Shown here: piece after piece, positions 35,705-44,155 of the stretch | Numbering within the stretch: the stretch's first letter is position 1 | How the letters are laid out: the number at the start of each line of letters is the position of its first letter | Source: Thermoanaerobaculum sp. | GTDB taxonomy: Bacteria > Acidobacteriota > Thermoanaerobaculia > Multivoradales > UBA5704 | Assembly (NCBI GenBank): GCA_021154885.1 | Contig: JAJKHS010000136.1 | Span: forward strand, 62,001-126,000 | DNA: 64,000 bases | Direction of reading: 5' to 3' | Program-made: the position numbers and the translations under genes | The notes under the pieces: model-generated | The model's input: only the letters and a program-made list of their open reading frames with translations | The model's database searches: none | Told to the model about the DNA's origin: nothing

Positions 35705-36004
35705 TATATGACTTCCGTCCGAAAGCATATGCCACGAGGGAACAAAAGGCATCCAGGACCTCCAAAGTATATGAACTCTCAGCACAGGTATATGAATCAG
35801 CCTCCTTGAGATGCCGATGAGCCCGCCCGTCCAGCCCTTTTGGGGCGCCCCTCAGCTTCCCAGCGCCCTCTTCATATGAAGAGCCCATCGCTCCATATAC
35901 CAAGGGGCTCCATTCATATGAAATTATGGCGTTCTCATATGGGGTGAGGCTCGGCGTCCGGTCTGTGGGCACGGTTTCATATAGAGACAGAAATATTTCA
36001 TATG
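35705..36004. promoter_or_regulatory. Array of ten CATATG/TATATG sites in 21-bp register upstream of vapBC
   Basis: In this GC-rich genome the gap 35669-36149 contains ten 6-base sites of the form (C/T)ATAT(G/A), starting at 35705, 35726, 35768, 35789, 35873, 35894, 35915, 35936, 35979 and 35999. The intervals are 21, 42, 21, 84, 21, 21, 21, 43 and 20. Sites at 35873 and 35915 are full TTCATATGAA palindromes. Left sites read TATATGA; right sites read TCATAT. Twenty-one base pairs is two turns of DNA, so bound proteins would line up on one face. The array lies at the 5' side of vapB (minus strand) and may be a cooperative operator. The DNA between the sites is not conserved, so it is not a CRISPR or a simple tandem repeat. 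Confidence 0.6.
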
Positions 36005-36016
36005 CTTTGGACCCGA

Positions 36017-36127
36017 AAGGACATCAGGGACGACAAGGACCTCAAAGACACGAAGGACAATGCCAGGTCCGGTATTTTATTGTCCCTGCTGTCCTTACAG
36101 TCCTTGATGTCCTTGATGTCCTTGGTC
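36017..36127. repeat. Palindromic element of 9-bp AAGGACATC-like units, copy A
   Basis: The left half is a run of 9-base units (AAGGACATC, AGGGACGAC, AAGGACCTC, AAAGACACG, AAGGACAAT). The right half holds the inverted units (TGTCCCTGC, TGTCCTTAC, AGTCCTTGA, TGTCCTTGA, TGTCCTTGG), so the whole can fold on itself. Its reverse complement matches copy B at 51865-51979 closely, including the centre GGACAATAAAAT. It lies 23 bases from the stop of the DinB-like gene. Together with the CATATG array it fills the 480-base gap before vapB; no gene is visible there. Confidence 0.75.
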
Positions 36128-36149
36128 AATTTTTCTGCCGCGCCGGCCC

Positions 36150-36641
36150 CTAGCTCTCGTCCGCCGACGGCCCGTACAGACCCGGCAGGGGGATGTCGTT
36201 GAGCCGCAGGTAGATGGTGAGCTGGCCGCGGTGGTGGATGATGTGGTTGATGACGAAGGCGCGCAGGACGGCGATCTTGGGCATGGAGAAGATCGTCTGC
36301 TCTCCGTTGCGCAGGGTCCACGGCTCAAAGAAGGTCTCGTCGCTCACGCCGGCGAGGGCCGTGCGGGCGTCGGCAACGCTCTTGTCGAAGACCGCCAGGA
36401 TCTCTTCGGTCGAGCTCGGCTTGGGCTGCTCGAAGGGTTGGCTGAGATCAAGCTCGGAGGTTTGGATCGTCATGGAGGTCCAGTTGGGCAGGGTGGCCAG
36501 ATGGGTGGCCAGCTTCTGGAAAGGCCAGGACTTCGCGTGCGGCTGCCACGAAAGCTTGTCGTTCGGAACCCGCTCGAGGACGCGGCGGGTGTTGGCCATC
36601 TCCTGGTCGAACTCGGGAAGTAACATAGCGCTGATGCTCAT
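36150..36641 (-). CDS. DinB-family four-helix-bundle protein
   Basis: The protein has 163 residues. It starts MSISAMLLPEFDQEMANTRR with AGAGAGGTGAGAGC upstream. Family pattern: LERVPNDKLSWQPHAKSWPF, LATHLATLPNW supplying one metal-binding His, and FVINHIIHHRGQLTIYLR with the HxxxHHRGQ metal site. DinB-like proteins bind a divalent metal and often act as thiol-dependent transferases or hydrolases; the substrate is unknown. In the 75-base gap upstream two direct repeats AATGTCA (36689-36695, 36705-36711) may mark its promoter or operator. Confidence 0.92.
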   Translation of the reverse strand: MSISAMLLPEFDQEMANTRRVLERVPNDKLSWQPHAKSWPFQKLATHLATLPNWTSMTIQTSELDLSQPFEQPKPSSTEEILAVFDKSVADARTALAGVSDETFFEPWTLRNGEQTIFSMPKIAVLRAFVINHIIHHRGQLTIYLRLNDIPLPGLYGPSADES

Positions 36642-36716
36642 GCTCTCACCTCTCTGGGAAGAAATCGGTCGCTGGGGTGGTAGACAAAAATGTCACTCGT
36701 CGGCAATGTCAGGATG

Positions 36717-37274
36717 TTACGGTGCGGTGTCGAAGAGGGACGGCTGGTCGCCGGCCGGTCCGGCGTAGAGGAGCCGGCCGCCGGGGAGGATCCGGGCGTT
36801 GGGGTCGAGCTCGTGAGGGTCCGCCCGCCCTGGGCCCAGGATGTGCAGGACGGCGATTCCGCGAGCCACCAGGGCGTCGGAGATGAGGCGTCGGTGGCAG
36901 CGCCAGGGGACGGCTTCGGCGCAGAGGATGGCGACGGTCTCTCCTTGAGAGCGCCAGATGAGGCGATCCAGAGCGGCCTGGAACTCCGGGGTCTCCATGT
37001 AGTCGGCATAGCCCCGGAACGCCTCCACCCGCCAGGCCGTGTGAGGGGAGCCGGGGTGGGCGGAGCGGCGCCCTCCCAGGTCCGGCTCGTGCACGTACTG
37101 AATTCCGGCACCGGCCAGCGAGGCGGCCAGGGCGTCGCGGGAGAACTGGGGATGGCGGCGCGAGGCGGGGTAGCGCCGCACGTCCACCAGGGTGGTCACA
37201 CCGTGCCCGGCCAGGAGCGCGAGCAGCTCCTCGATCGAGCGGGTGGAGTGGCCGGCGGTGTAGACGGGAGGCAT
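36717..37274 (-). CDS. DUF488-family protein
   Basis: The protein has 185 residues. The DUF488 pattern is clear: VYTAGHSTRSIEELLALLAG, LVDVRRYPASRRHPQFSRDA, and the Cys motif ILCAEAVPWRCHRRLISDAL. The fold is thought to resemble small nucleic-acid- or thiol-active enzymes, but no activity is established. It is followed on the same strand by the DinB-like gene and diverges from the EEP gene at 37372, with about 97 bases between them. Confidence 0.92.
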   Translation of the reverse strand: MPPVYTAGHSTRSIEELLALLAGHGVTTLVDVRRYPASRRHPQFSRDALAASLAGAGIQYVHEPDLGGRRSAHPGSPHTAWRVEAFRGYADYMETPEFQAALDRLIWRSQGETVAILCAEAVPWRCHRRLISDALVARGIAVLHILGPGRADPHELDPNARILPGGRLLYAGPAGDQPSLFDTAP

Positions 37275-37371
37275 GGGAGCTACTATAGCAAGCGGCTCTC
37301 CGTGGGAGCGCCGGCGCTCCCAGGAAGAAAACTGTCAGGATCGAAGTTCTCGCATCGGGGGAGTTGTCGAT

Positions 37372-38112
37372 TTGCTGCTACGGGTCATCACGTACAACAT
37401 CCACCGGGCCATTGGCGTGGACCGCCGGTTTCGCCCGGAGCGAATCGTGGCCATTCTCCGCCACTATGACGCGGACGTGGTAATGCTCCAGGAGGTCGAC
37501 GAAGGGGCCCCGCGCTCGTGCGAGTTGAACCTCGCCGAGGAGCTCGCCCGCAAAGCCGGCTACCCGCATTTTGCCCTCGGCCACAACGTCAGCCTGAAGA
37601 AGGGACGCTACGGCAACGCGACGCTCAGCCGGTTTCCCATCGTCCGCGAGCGGAACATCGACCTGTCGATCACGGAGAGCTGGATCCGCCGGGGCTGCCA
37701 GCACACGACGCTGGAGCTCAACGGCCACGGCGAGCGGCTGGAGGCGTTCAATCTCCATCTCGGGCTTTCGGCGCGGGAACGCAAGAAGCAGATCGAGCTG
37801 CTCAAACGCTCGGCCGAGTTCAGCGGCGTGGATCCCCAGACTCCCCTGATCGTGGCCGGCGACTTCAACGACTGGCGCTCGCTGCTGTTGCCCGAGTTCA
37901 CCAACGGCCTCGGCTTCGGCTGCGCCACGGAGCGCAAGCGGGGCCCCTACCGCTGCATCCCCACCTATCCCGCCTTCTCGCCCCAAGGCGGCCTCGACCG
38001 CATCTACCACCGCGGCCCGCTCCAACTCCTCTCGGTCCACTCCTGCCGGCTGCAGGTGGCCCGGGTGGCGAGCGATCACCTGCCGATCGTGGCGGAGTTC
38101 AAGGTGGAGTAG
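37372..38112 (+). CDS. Endonuclease/exonuclease/phosphatase (EEP) family metal-dependent hydrolase
   Basis: The protein has about 246 residues. Catalytic motifs of the family appear in order: RVITYNIHRAIG (Asn), MLQEVDEG (Glu, metal), FNLHLGLSARERKKQ (His-Leu), IVAGDFNDW (Asp/Asn), RIYHRG, and ASDHLPIVAEF (final Asp-His). No ATG is in place; TTG 37372 follows GGGGGAG 8 bases upstream. It could be a phosphodiesterase, sphingomyelinase-like or nuclease enzyme. No signal peptide is seen. It ends just before the convergent Uma2 gene. Confidence 0.9.
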   Translation: MLLRVITYNIHRAIGVDRRFRPERIVAILRHYDADVVMLQEVDEGAPRSCELNLAEELARKAGYPHFALGHNVSLKKGRYGNATLSRFPIVRERNIDLSITESWIRRGCQHTTLELNGHGERLEAFNLHLGLSARERKKQIELLKRSAEFSGVDPQTPLIVAGDFNDWRSLLLPEFTNGLGFGCATERKRGPYRCIPTYPAFSPQGGLDRIYHRGPLQLLSVHSCRLQVARVASDHLPIVAEFKVE

Positions 38113-38119
38113 TGGCTGG

Positions 38120-38911
38120 TCAGAGGCCGCGCTCCGCGAGCGCGGCCCGCAGACGAGCAACCTCGGCCTCCGCCGCCTCGGCGCGCTGGCGTTCGGCCTC
38201 GGCGCGCTGGTGCTCAGTCTCGGCGCGCTGGTGTTCCGCCTCGGCGCGCTGGCGCTCTACCTCGGCGCGCTCCTCGGGCGTGGGCACCAGGCTGCCATCG
38301 GGACGGAAGAGCCGGACCCATTCCCCCGTCCTTCCTTCCAAGGCTCCGTACCAGAGGCCGAAGGACACTCCGAGCTGCTCGCTCCAGAGCCGTCCCTGCT
38401 CATCCGGCGGGATCGGCCGGTAGAACCGGTCCGCCAAGCGCAAACCTTCCAGCTCCCACGTCTCCGGGTCGCACAGGAAGTACTCCGCGGTACGGAAGAC
38501 CCGGGCGTAGAGGTCTCTCTTTTCCGTGCGGTCCTTCTTCGCCGTGGAAGGGGAGAGCAGCTCGACGATGACGTCCGGCAACCGCCCGCCCTCCTCCCAG
38601 GCGATCCAGACCTTACGCTCGCGGTCCGGATCGACGCCGCCCACCCAGAAGACGTCCGGTCCGCGGAAGGCCCGCCACGGCAGGCCCTTCGTCATCTCCT
38701 CCGAGACCTCCCGTGCCTGCTCCACGGAGAAGTAGACGAACATGTTGCCGCCGGTGTAGAAGTCGGTGCGGCCGGCTTCCGTCATGACCTCGCGGAACAG
38801 CCTCCGCAGGATGGGGTACTGCAAAGTATGCCACTCGGTCTCCAAGGGCTCTCCGTCGTCGTAGACGAGCTCGAAGGGCAGAGGCGCGAGCGCGATGGCT
38901 GGCTGGCTCAT
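38120..38911 (-). CDS. Uma2-family PD-(D/E)XK endonuclease with C-terminal coiled coil
   Basis: The protein has 263 residues. The N-terminal 200 residues are a Uma2/DUF820 domain, a restriction-like fold: VFWVGGVDPDRERKVWIAWE, LPDVIVELLSPSTAKKDRTE with Asp, Glu and Lys in place, then KRDLYARVFRTAEYFLCDPE. The C-terminal 50 residues are a heptad coiled coil made from a 21-base DNA repeat (AEVERQRAEAEHQRAETEHQ onwards). Uma2 families are much expanded in cyanobacteria, Acidobacteria and Planctomycetes; their role is unknown. The coiled coil probably sets oligomer state. Confidence 0.92.
   Translation of the reverse strand: MSQPAIALAPLPFELVYDDGEPLETEWHTLQYPILRRLFREVMTEAGRTDFYTGGNMFVYFSVEQAREVSEEMTKGLPWRAFRGPDVFWVGGVDPDRERKVWIAWEEGGRLPDVIVELLSPSTAKKDRTEKRDLYARVFRTAEYFLCDPETWELEGLRLADRFYRPIPPDEQGRLWSEQLGVSFGLWYGALEGRTGEWVRLFRPDGSLVPTPEERAEVERQRAEAEHQRAETEHQRAEAERQRAEAAEAEVARLRAALAERGL
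38177..38280. repeat. 21-bp tandem repeat within the Uma2 gene
   Basis: Units begin CTCGGCGCGCTGG at 38177, 38198, 38219, 38240 and a last partial one at 38261 (CTCGGCGCGCTCC). Each 21-base unit encodes one 7-residue coiled-coil heptad of the type QRAEAEH on the minus strand. Copy number is likely to vary between strains by slippage. Confidence 0.85.
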
Positions 38912-39030
38912 GGCGTGCTCCCTTGCGGAGTCGTGTCTGGGGGAATCTTATTCCGCATGGCCGGTAAAGACAAGGGGAAGGTTGCACCCCGGTCTTCCTC
39001 CTCGACGACAGGATAGCATGAGGAGCGGAG

Positions 39031-40551
39031 TTATTCGTCCTGCTCGAGGAAGCGGAAGGTCTCGGCGGGGCCGGGCACGGTGCGCAGGGCGCGCAGCAGG
39101 CCGTGGCCGCCCACCTCGGGAGCCAGGTAGAGGTGGTCGCGGGTCTCGAAGACGATCGAATCGCCGTGGCGGATGGGACCCTCGGGGCCGTCCCCGCCAA
39201 CCTTGTGGACGATGAGCTTCTCGGCCCGGCCGGCGGTGGAGGCGCGGGCATGGACCCGGCCCCCCACGCCGCGCTCGACGGCGAGGTAGAGGCCGTCATG
39301 GGTCTGCAGGGTGATGACGTCGCCGCTCTCGAGGCCGCCGCCGTTCCAGTCCTTGATCGTGAAAACGGACCAGGGGCTGCCCGGCAGCCAGCGCTCGGCG
39401 GCCACGGCGCGGTCGTCCGGATGGACGGCGAGGTACTGGTTCGCGAAGCCGCTGAAGGCGCCGCGGTGGAGCGACGCGGAGACCTGACCGGCGAGGACGT
39501 TCCACATCCGAGCCCGGAGGCCGTCCGGCCGCACGAGCCAGAAGCCCCGCATGTCGGAATTCTTCGGCCGCCCGGCGAGGTGCTCCGGGACCGGCTCGTT
39601 GCAGTAGACCTGCCAATAGACAGCGTAGCGCACGCCCCAGCCGAGGGCCGCCTCGGTGAGCTCGCGGATGCGCTCGGTCCGCTCCTCTTCGGAGGTGCCG
39701 GTGTTCTTGGCCATGCCGTACTCGCCCAGATAGACGTTCTGGCGACCGAAGCGGCGGCTGGCGGGCGCCTTCGACTCCAGGTAGTCGAGGGCGCGGACCA
39801 GCTCGCCCGGGTCAAAGCCGACGTCCCAGCTCGAATAGGAGTAGAGGTCGCACCGGGTGAAGGGGAGGACGTCGTTCGTCGCCGTCACCTTCCCCTGCAT
39901 CGCGGCACCGAGGAAGTTGACCTCGCAGGCGTGGGCCACGTCCACATTGCGCGGCCGCAGCTCGTGGCGCGCGGCCTGCACCCCGCCCTGGCGGGCGTTC
40001 CACCAGTCGATCATCCCCTGGATGCGCGCCGGCCCGGGCGCGGTGCCCGCCGGCAGCCCGGCGTGCAGGAGGTGATCGCCCTCCCAGTTCTGCAGGATGA
40101 AGGTCTTACCGGAGCCGGCATAGGCGGTGAGGAGGTACCTGGCGAGACGGTACATCTGGTCCCGCTCGGCCGCGGCCTCCTCGGCAGTGAGGCCGTCGTC
40201 GAGTTGGACGAGCGGCGCCGGCGGAATCTCCAGGATGATGGTGAAGAAGGGCTTCGCGAAGAGCTGCTGGAAATACGGGCGCTGGACGAGCTCGACGACG
40301 TCGGTGGTGAGCGGCGACCAGTTGGAGTTGAAGCGATACAGCTCGTCCATCTGCGCGGGATCGACGAAGACCTTGATCACCCGGGAGCCCAGGTCCAGGA
40401 TCTGGTCGGCTCCCTCGTTGAGGTAGTCCTCATCGGAAAAGTTGTACTTGCCGGCGGCGTGGGAGACGCCCAGGACGTCGCGGATCTCGACGGCTCCGGC
40501 AGCCGGCAGGAGGGTCAGGAGCAGGAGGAGGGCTGCCCGGAGAGGCCGCAT
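39031..40551 (-). CDS. Exported glycosidase-like protein with C-terminal beta-trefoil (fascin-like) domain
   Basis: The protein has 506 residues with a signal peptide (LRAALLLLLTLLPAAGAVE). The first 340 residues look like a TIM-barrel glycoside hydrolase: TFILQNWEGDH and YLGEYGMAKNTGTSEEERTE hold the two carboxylates expected on barrel strands 4 and 7, and YAVYWQVYCNEP is a barrel-like strand. The last 150 residues show repeats such as GDVITLQTHDGLYLAVERG and GDSIVFETRDHLYLAPEVGG, the pattern of fascin/actin-crosslinking beta-trefoils, often carbohydrate-binding. It is probably secreted and acts on a polysaccharide. The family number is not readable by eye. Confidence 0.7.
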   Translation of the reverse strand: MRPLRAALLLLLTLLPAAGAVEIRDVLGVSHAAGKYNFSDEDYLNEGADQILDLGSRVIKVFVDPAQMDELYRFNSNWSPLTTDVVELVQRPYFQQLFAKPFFTIILEIPPAPLVQLDDGLTAEEAAAERDQMYRLARYLLTAYAGSGKTFILQNWEGDHLLHAGLPAGTAPGPARIQGMIDWWNARQGGVQAARHELRPRNVDVAHACEVNFLGAAMQGKVTATNDVLPFTRCDLYSYSSWDVGFDPGELVRALDYLESKAPASRRFGRQNVYLGEYGMAKNTGTSEEERTERIRELTEAALGWGVRYAVYWQVYCNEPVPEHLAGRPKNSDMRGFWLVRPDGLRARMWNVLAGQVSASLHRGAFSGFANQYLAVHPDDRAVAAERWLPGSPWSVFTIKDWNGGGLESGDVITLQTHDGLYLAVERGVGGRVHARASTAGRAEKLIVHKVGGDGPEGPIRHGDSIVFETRDHLYLAPEVGGHGLLRALRTVPGPAETFRFLEQDE

Positions 40552-40585
40552 TCCTTATATCCTAAACCCGGGAGGGGAGAGAACG

Positions 40586-41551
40586 ATGAAAGCGGCGGTG
40601 ATTGACAGCTACGGCGGCAGCGACAAGCTGGTGGTGCGCGAGGTGCCAGACCCGGGACCGCCAGGACCGGGGCAGGTCCTGGTGCGGGTCCGGGCAACGA
40701 GCATCAACCCATTTGACAGAATGGTCCGCAGCGGCAAGGTGCGGTTCCTGATGCCTGCCAGGTTCCCCCTGATCCTCGGTCACGACGCCGCAGGAGAGGT
40801 GGCGGCGATCGGTCCCGAGGTGACCCGCTTCCAGCCGGGGGACCCGGTCTTCGGCGGCGTGGACGTGAAGCGCCACGGCGGCTCCTGCGCGGAGCTGGTC
40901 CTGATTCGGGAAGGGGCGCTGGCGCCCAAGCCGGTCTCCCTGTCTTTCGAGGAGGCCGCGGCCCTGCCCGTGTCAGCCCTCACGTCGCTTCAGGCTCTGC
41001 GCGACAAGGGGGGGCTCAGCGCGGGGGAGAAGGTGCTGATCAACGGCGCCGCCGGCGGCGTGGGCCACTGCGCGGTGCAGGTCGCCCGCGCCCTGGGAGC
41101 CCAGGTGACGGCGGTGGCGAGCGGCAGGAACCAGCAATTCCTCCGCGAGTTGGGGGCCGACGAGACGATCGACTACGAGGAGGAGGACTTCACCGGCCGC
41201 GACGAGCAGTGGCACGTGATCCTCGACGCCGCCGCGACCCTCCAGTACACCGACTGCGAGCCCGTCCTGGCTCGGGACGGCGGCGTCTACGTGAGCACGG
41301 TCCCCGGGCCGAAGCTCTTCGTCTGGATCGCCCTCACCACCCTGGGCGGCCTCTTCGGTCAGAAGAAGCGGGCGCGCACGATCCTCGTGAAGCAGCGGGC
41401 GGAAGACCTCGCCGTCCTCGCCCGCATGGCGGACCAGGGAAAGCTGCGGCCGCACCTCGCGGAGGTCTATCCCCTGGAGCGGATCGCCGCGGCGCACGAC
41501 CACAGCGAGTCCGGACATGTGCGGGGGAAGGTGGTGGTGCGGATCGACTAA
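40586..41551 (+). CDS. Zinc-independent alcohol dehydrogenase / quinone reductase-type NADPH oxidoreductase
   Basis: The protein has 321 residues. It starts MKAAVIDSYGGSDKLVVREV after GGAGGGGAGAGAACG. Medium-chain dehydrogenase family: ATSINPFDRMVRSG, LGHDAAGEVAAIGPEVTRF, then the NADP fold KVLINGAAGGVGHCAVQVAR with AAGGVG. The catalytic-zinc Cys/His set is missing, which fits the quinone reductase branch. It ends 4 bases into the convergent pepD gene. Substrate unknown; quinones, enones or aldehydes are typical. Confidence 0.92.
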   Translation: MKAAVIDSYGGSDKLVVREVPDPGPPGPGQVLVRVRATSINPFDRMVRSGKVRFLMPARFPLILGHDAAGEVAAIGPEVTRFQPGDPVFGGVDVKRHGGSCAELVLIREGALAPKPVSLSFEEAAALPVSALTSLQALRDKGGLSAGEKVLINGAAGGVGHCAVQVARALGAQVTAVASGRNQQFLRELGADETIDYEEEDFTGRDEQWHVILDAAATLQYTDCEPVLARDGGVYVSTVPGPKLFVWIALTTLGGLFGQKKRARTILVKQRAEDLAVLARMADQGKLRPHLAEVYPLERIAAAHDHSESGHVRGKVVVRID

Positions 41552-43032
41552 CCGTGGCCCTCATCCCCCGCCAACTCCCCCAGCACCGCCTTCAGCAATT
41601 CCCAGAACCGCCCCACCGAATCGATCTTCACCCCCTCGTCCGGCGAGTGGGCTCCCGTGATGACGGGGCCGAAGGAGATGGCGTGCATGCCGGGGAGCTT
41701 CTCGCGCAGGATGCCGCATTCGAGGCCGGCGTGGACGGCCAGGATCTCGGCATCCTTGCCGGTGAGGCGTTGGTGGACCTGCTGGAAGCGGGCGAGGAGC
41801 GGCGAGGCGAGGTCGGGTTTCCAGCCGGGGTAGCCTTCGGTCTCCGCCAGCTCGGCGCCGGCCAGCTCGGCAATGGCGCGCAGGCGGCGCCTGGTAGCCC
41901 TCATTCCTGAGGCCACGGAGCTGCGGGTGCTCATCAGGATGGCGAGGGAGTCCTCGGCGCTGGTGACGGTCGCGAGGTTGGTGCTCGTCTCCACCAGGCC
42001 GGCGATGTCATAGCTCATGGTCAGGACGCCGTGGGGGAGGGCGTTGAGCAGATCGAGGGCCTGGCGGCTGGCGGCCACGGTCCAGACGCGACGGGGAGCC
42101 GCGTCGGCGTCGAGGTTGGCGATTTCCAGCTTCACGTCCGGGTCCGCCGGCCGGATCTCGGCGGCGATGGCGGCGATCTCCTGCTCGGCGGCGGCCTCGA
42201 AGGCGTCGCGGCTCGCGGTGGGCACCACCACCCGGGCCGCGGCTTCACGGGGGATGGCGTTGTGCTTGTTGCCGCCCTGAAAAGAGGCGAGGTGGAAGGG
42301 GGTCTGCTGGGCGGCGGCGAAGAGGACGCGGGCCAGGAGCTTCGAGGCGTTGCCTCGTTGCAGGTGGATCTCCATCCCCGAGTGGCCGCCCTTGAGACCC
42401 GAGAGCCTGACGTCCAGGGCCGCCGTCCCGTTCGGCGCCGGGGCCGACTCCAGCGGCAGCGTGAGGCGGCTGGTGGAGCCGCCGGCGCAGCCGATGGTCA
42501 CCGAGCCCTCCTCCTCGGAGTCCAGGTTCAGCAGCAGCCGTCCTCGGAGGCCGAGGGTCGCGGGGTCGAGGTCCAGGGCGCCCGTGAGGCCGGTTTCCTC
42601 GTCGACGGTGAAGAGCAGCTCCAGGGGGCCGTGAACCAGGTCGTCCGCCTCCAGGACGGCGAGGAGGGTGGCGGCGCCGATGCCGTTGTCCGCTCCCAGG
42701 GTGGTGCCGGTGGCGCGCACCCAGTCGCCGTCGCGGCGGGGGACGATGGGGTCCTTGTCGAAATCGTGCACGGTTCCGGCGTTCTTCTCCGTCACCATGT
42801 CCAGGTGCGCCTGGAGGACGACCGTGGGCGCGCCCTCCTTGCCGGGAGATGCGGGCTTCTCGACCACCACGTTGCCGATCGCGTCCTCCCGGTGTCGAAG
42901 GCCTTTCCGCTCTGCGACGCCGATCACGTAGCTGCGGGCCCGCTCCTCGTGCTTGGAGGGGCGCGGGATCGTCAACAGCTCATCGAAGTGCTGCCAGAGG
43001 GGGCGGGGTTCCAGCTCGGCGACGAAGGACAT
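41548..43032 (-). CDS. pepD: Aminoacyl-histidine dipeptidase (M20C, PepD/carnosinase)
   Basis: The protein has 494 residues, the normal length. The start MSFVAELEPRPLWQHFDELL is typical of PepD. The dizinc site residues are visible: His and Asp in VVLQAHLDMVTEK, Asp in TLGADNGIGAA, Glu pair in FTVDEETGLTGA, and Asp in LLNLDSEEEG. A conserved ...FKGGHSG-type segment appears as LSGLKGGHSGMEIHLQRGNA. It hydrolyses Xaa-His and other dipeptides in the cytosol. It is divergent from the ornithine cyclodeaminase-like gene with about 93 bases between. Confidence 0.95.
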   Translation of the reverse strand: MSFVAELEPRPLWQHFDELLTIPRPSKHEERARSYVIGVAERKGLRHREDAIGNVVVEKPASPGKEGAPTVVLQAHLDMVTEKNAGTVHDFDKDPIVPRRDGDWVRATGTTLGADNGIGAATLLAVLEADDLVHGPLELLFTVDEETGLTGALDLDPATLGLRGRLLLNLDSEEEGSVTIGCAGGSTSRLTLPLESAPAPNGTAALDVRLSGLKGGHSGMEIHLQRGNASKLLARVLFAAAQQTPFHLASFQGGNKHNAIPREAAARVVVPTASRDAFEAAAEQEIAAIAAEIRPADPDVKLEIANLDADAAPRRVWTVAASRQALDLLNALPHGVLTMSYDIAGLVETSTNLATVTSAEDSLAILMSTRSSVASGMRATRRRLRAIAELAGAELAETEGYPGWKPDLASPLLARFQQVHQRLTGKDAEILAVHAGLECGILREKLPGMHAISFGPVITGAHSPDEGVKIDSVGRFWELLKAVLGELAGDEGHG

Positions 43033-43125
43033 GGGGACCTCCCGGAGTCAAGGCTTCGTCTGGAAGGATATACCGGCTGGAGGGCGGCGATCCTCACCCG
43101 GCTCCTCCGTCTATACTCCCCCTCC

Positions 43126-44115
43126 ATGTCCTTCCTCTTCCTGAATCGTGAAGACGTCGAGTCTCTCCTGACCATGGCGGATTGCATCGAGGTGGTGGAG
43201 GAGTCCCTCCGGATCCTCGCCCGCGGCGACGCGGTCCAGCCCCTCCGCTCCGCTCTCTGGATGCCGGACCGCCATGGCCTGCTGGTGGTGATGCCGGGGA
43301 TGCTCGGCCGCGCGGAGGATGGCGTGGCCGGCGCCAAGGTGCTCACCGTGGTGCCGGACAACTTCACGCGCGGCGAGGACTCCCACCAGGGACTGGTCCT
43401 GCTCTTTGATCAGAAGCGGGGCAGGCCGCTCGCTCTCTTCGATGCGGGCGCTGTGACGGCCATCCGCACGGCGGCGGCGAGCGCCGTGGCCACCCGGGCC
43501 CTGGCGCGGCAGGACGCGGGGGACCTGGCCATTCTCGGCACGGGCGTCCAGGCCCGCAGCCACCTCGAAGCCATGCGGTCCGTCCGGACGCTGCGGCGGG
43601 TGCGGGTCTGGAGCCGCAATTTCGAGCACGCCCGCCGCCTCGCCGAGGAGGAGGGGGCGCGCCTGGGCTTCGCGGTGGAGCCGGTGAGCACGGCGCGCGA
43701 GGCGGTCGCGGGCGCGGATCTGATCTGCACGGTGACGGCCGCGACCGCGCCGGTCCTGCTCGGAGATTGGATCTCCCCCGGAGCCCACGTCAACGCCGTG
43801 GGCGCCTGCACGCCGAACGCCCGCGAGTTGGACGCCGCCGCCGTGGCCAAAGCGCGGCTGTTCACCGATCGCAAGGAGTCCCTGTTCGCCGAGGCCGGGG
43901 ACTTCCTGCTCGCCCGCGCCGAAGGGACGATCGACGACTCTCACTTCCAGGGCGAGTTGGGAGACGTTCTCGAAGCGAAGGTCCCCGGCCGCCGCTCGGA
44001 CGACGAGGTGACGCTCTTCAAATCGCTGGGGATCGCGGTGGAGGATCTGGCCGCAGGGCGCTTCATTTATGAGAAGGCGCTGGAGTCAGGGCGGGGAGCC
44101 TCTCTCGCCCTCTGA
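43126..44115 (+). CDS. Ornithine cyclodeaminase / mu-crystallin family protein
   Basis: The protein has 329 residues. It starts MSFLFLNREDVESLLTMADC, the standard beginning. Family motifs: FDAGAVTAIRTAAASAVATR, the NAD-binding LAILGTGVQARSHLEAM, DLICTVTAAT, and GAHVNAVGACTPNARELD. Members are NAD(P)-dependent: ornithine cyclodeaminase, alanine dehydrogenase, ketimine reductase or ectoine-degradation enzymes. The substrate cannot be decided here. Its ATG was chosen because everything upstream in frame is antisense to pepD. Confidence 0.93.
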   Translation: MSFLFLNREDVESLLTMADCIEVVEESLRILARGDAVQPLRSALWMPDRHGLLVVMPGMLGRAEDGVAGAKVLTVVPDNFTRGEDSHQGLVLLFDQKRGRPLALFDAGAVTAIRTAAASAVATRALARQDAGDLAILGTGVQARSHLEAMRSVRTLRRVRVWSRNFEHARRLAEEEGARLGFAVEPVSTAREAVAGADLICTVTAATAPVLLGDWISPGAHVNAVGACTPNARELDAAAVAKARLFTDRKESLFAEAGDFLLARAEGTIDDSHFQGELGDVLEAKVPGRRSDDEVTLFKSLGIAVEDLAAGRFIYEKALESGRGASLAL

Positions 44116-44155
44116 GGCAGGTTGAGCATTTGCAAGAAGCTACCTGTTTGAGTAG

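Noticed and set aside
35337-35972. Minus-strand frame with Tyr at every seventh position, overlapping vapBC
   Set aside because: The Tyr codons come from the 21-bp-phased CATATG sites (21 bp is seven codons). The frame then runs through vapB and vapC out of frame, so it is not a gene.
35705-36004. CRISPR-like array
   Set aside because: Only 6-10 bases recur and the intervening 15 bases differ in length multiples. There is no 25-40 base direct repeat, and no cas gene.
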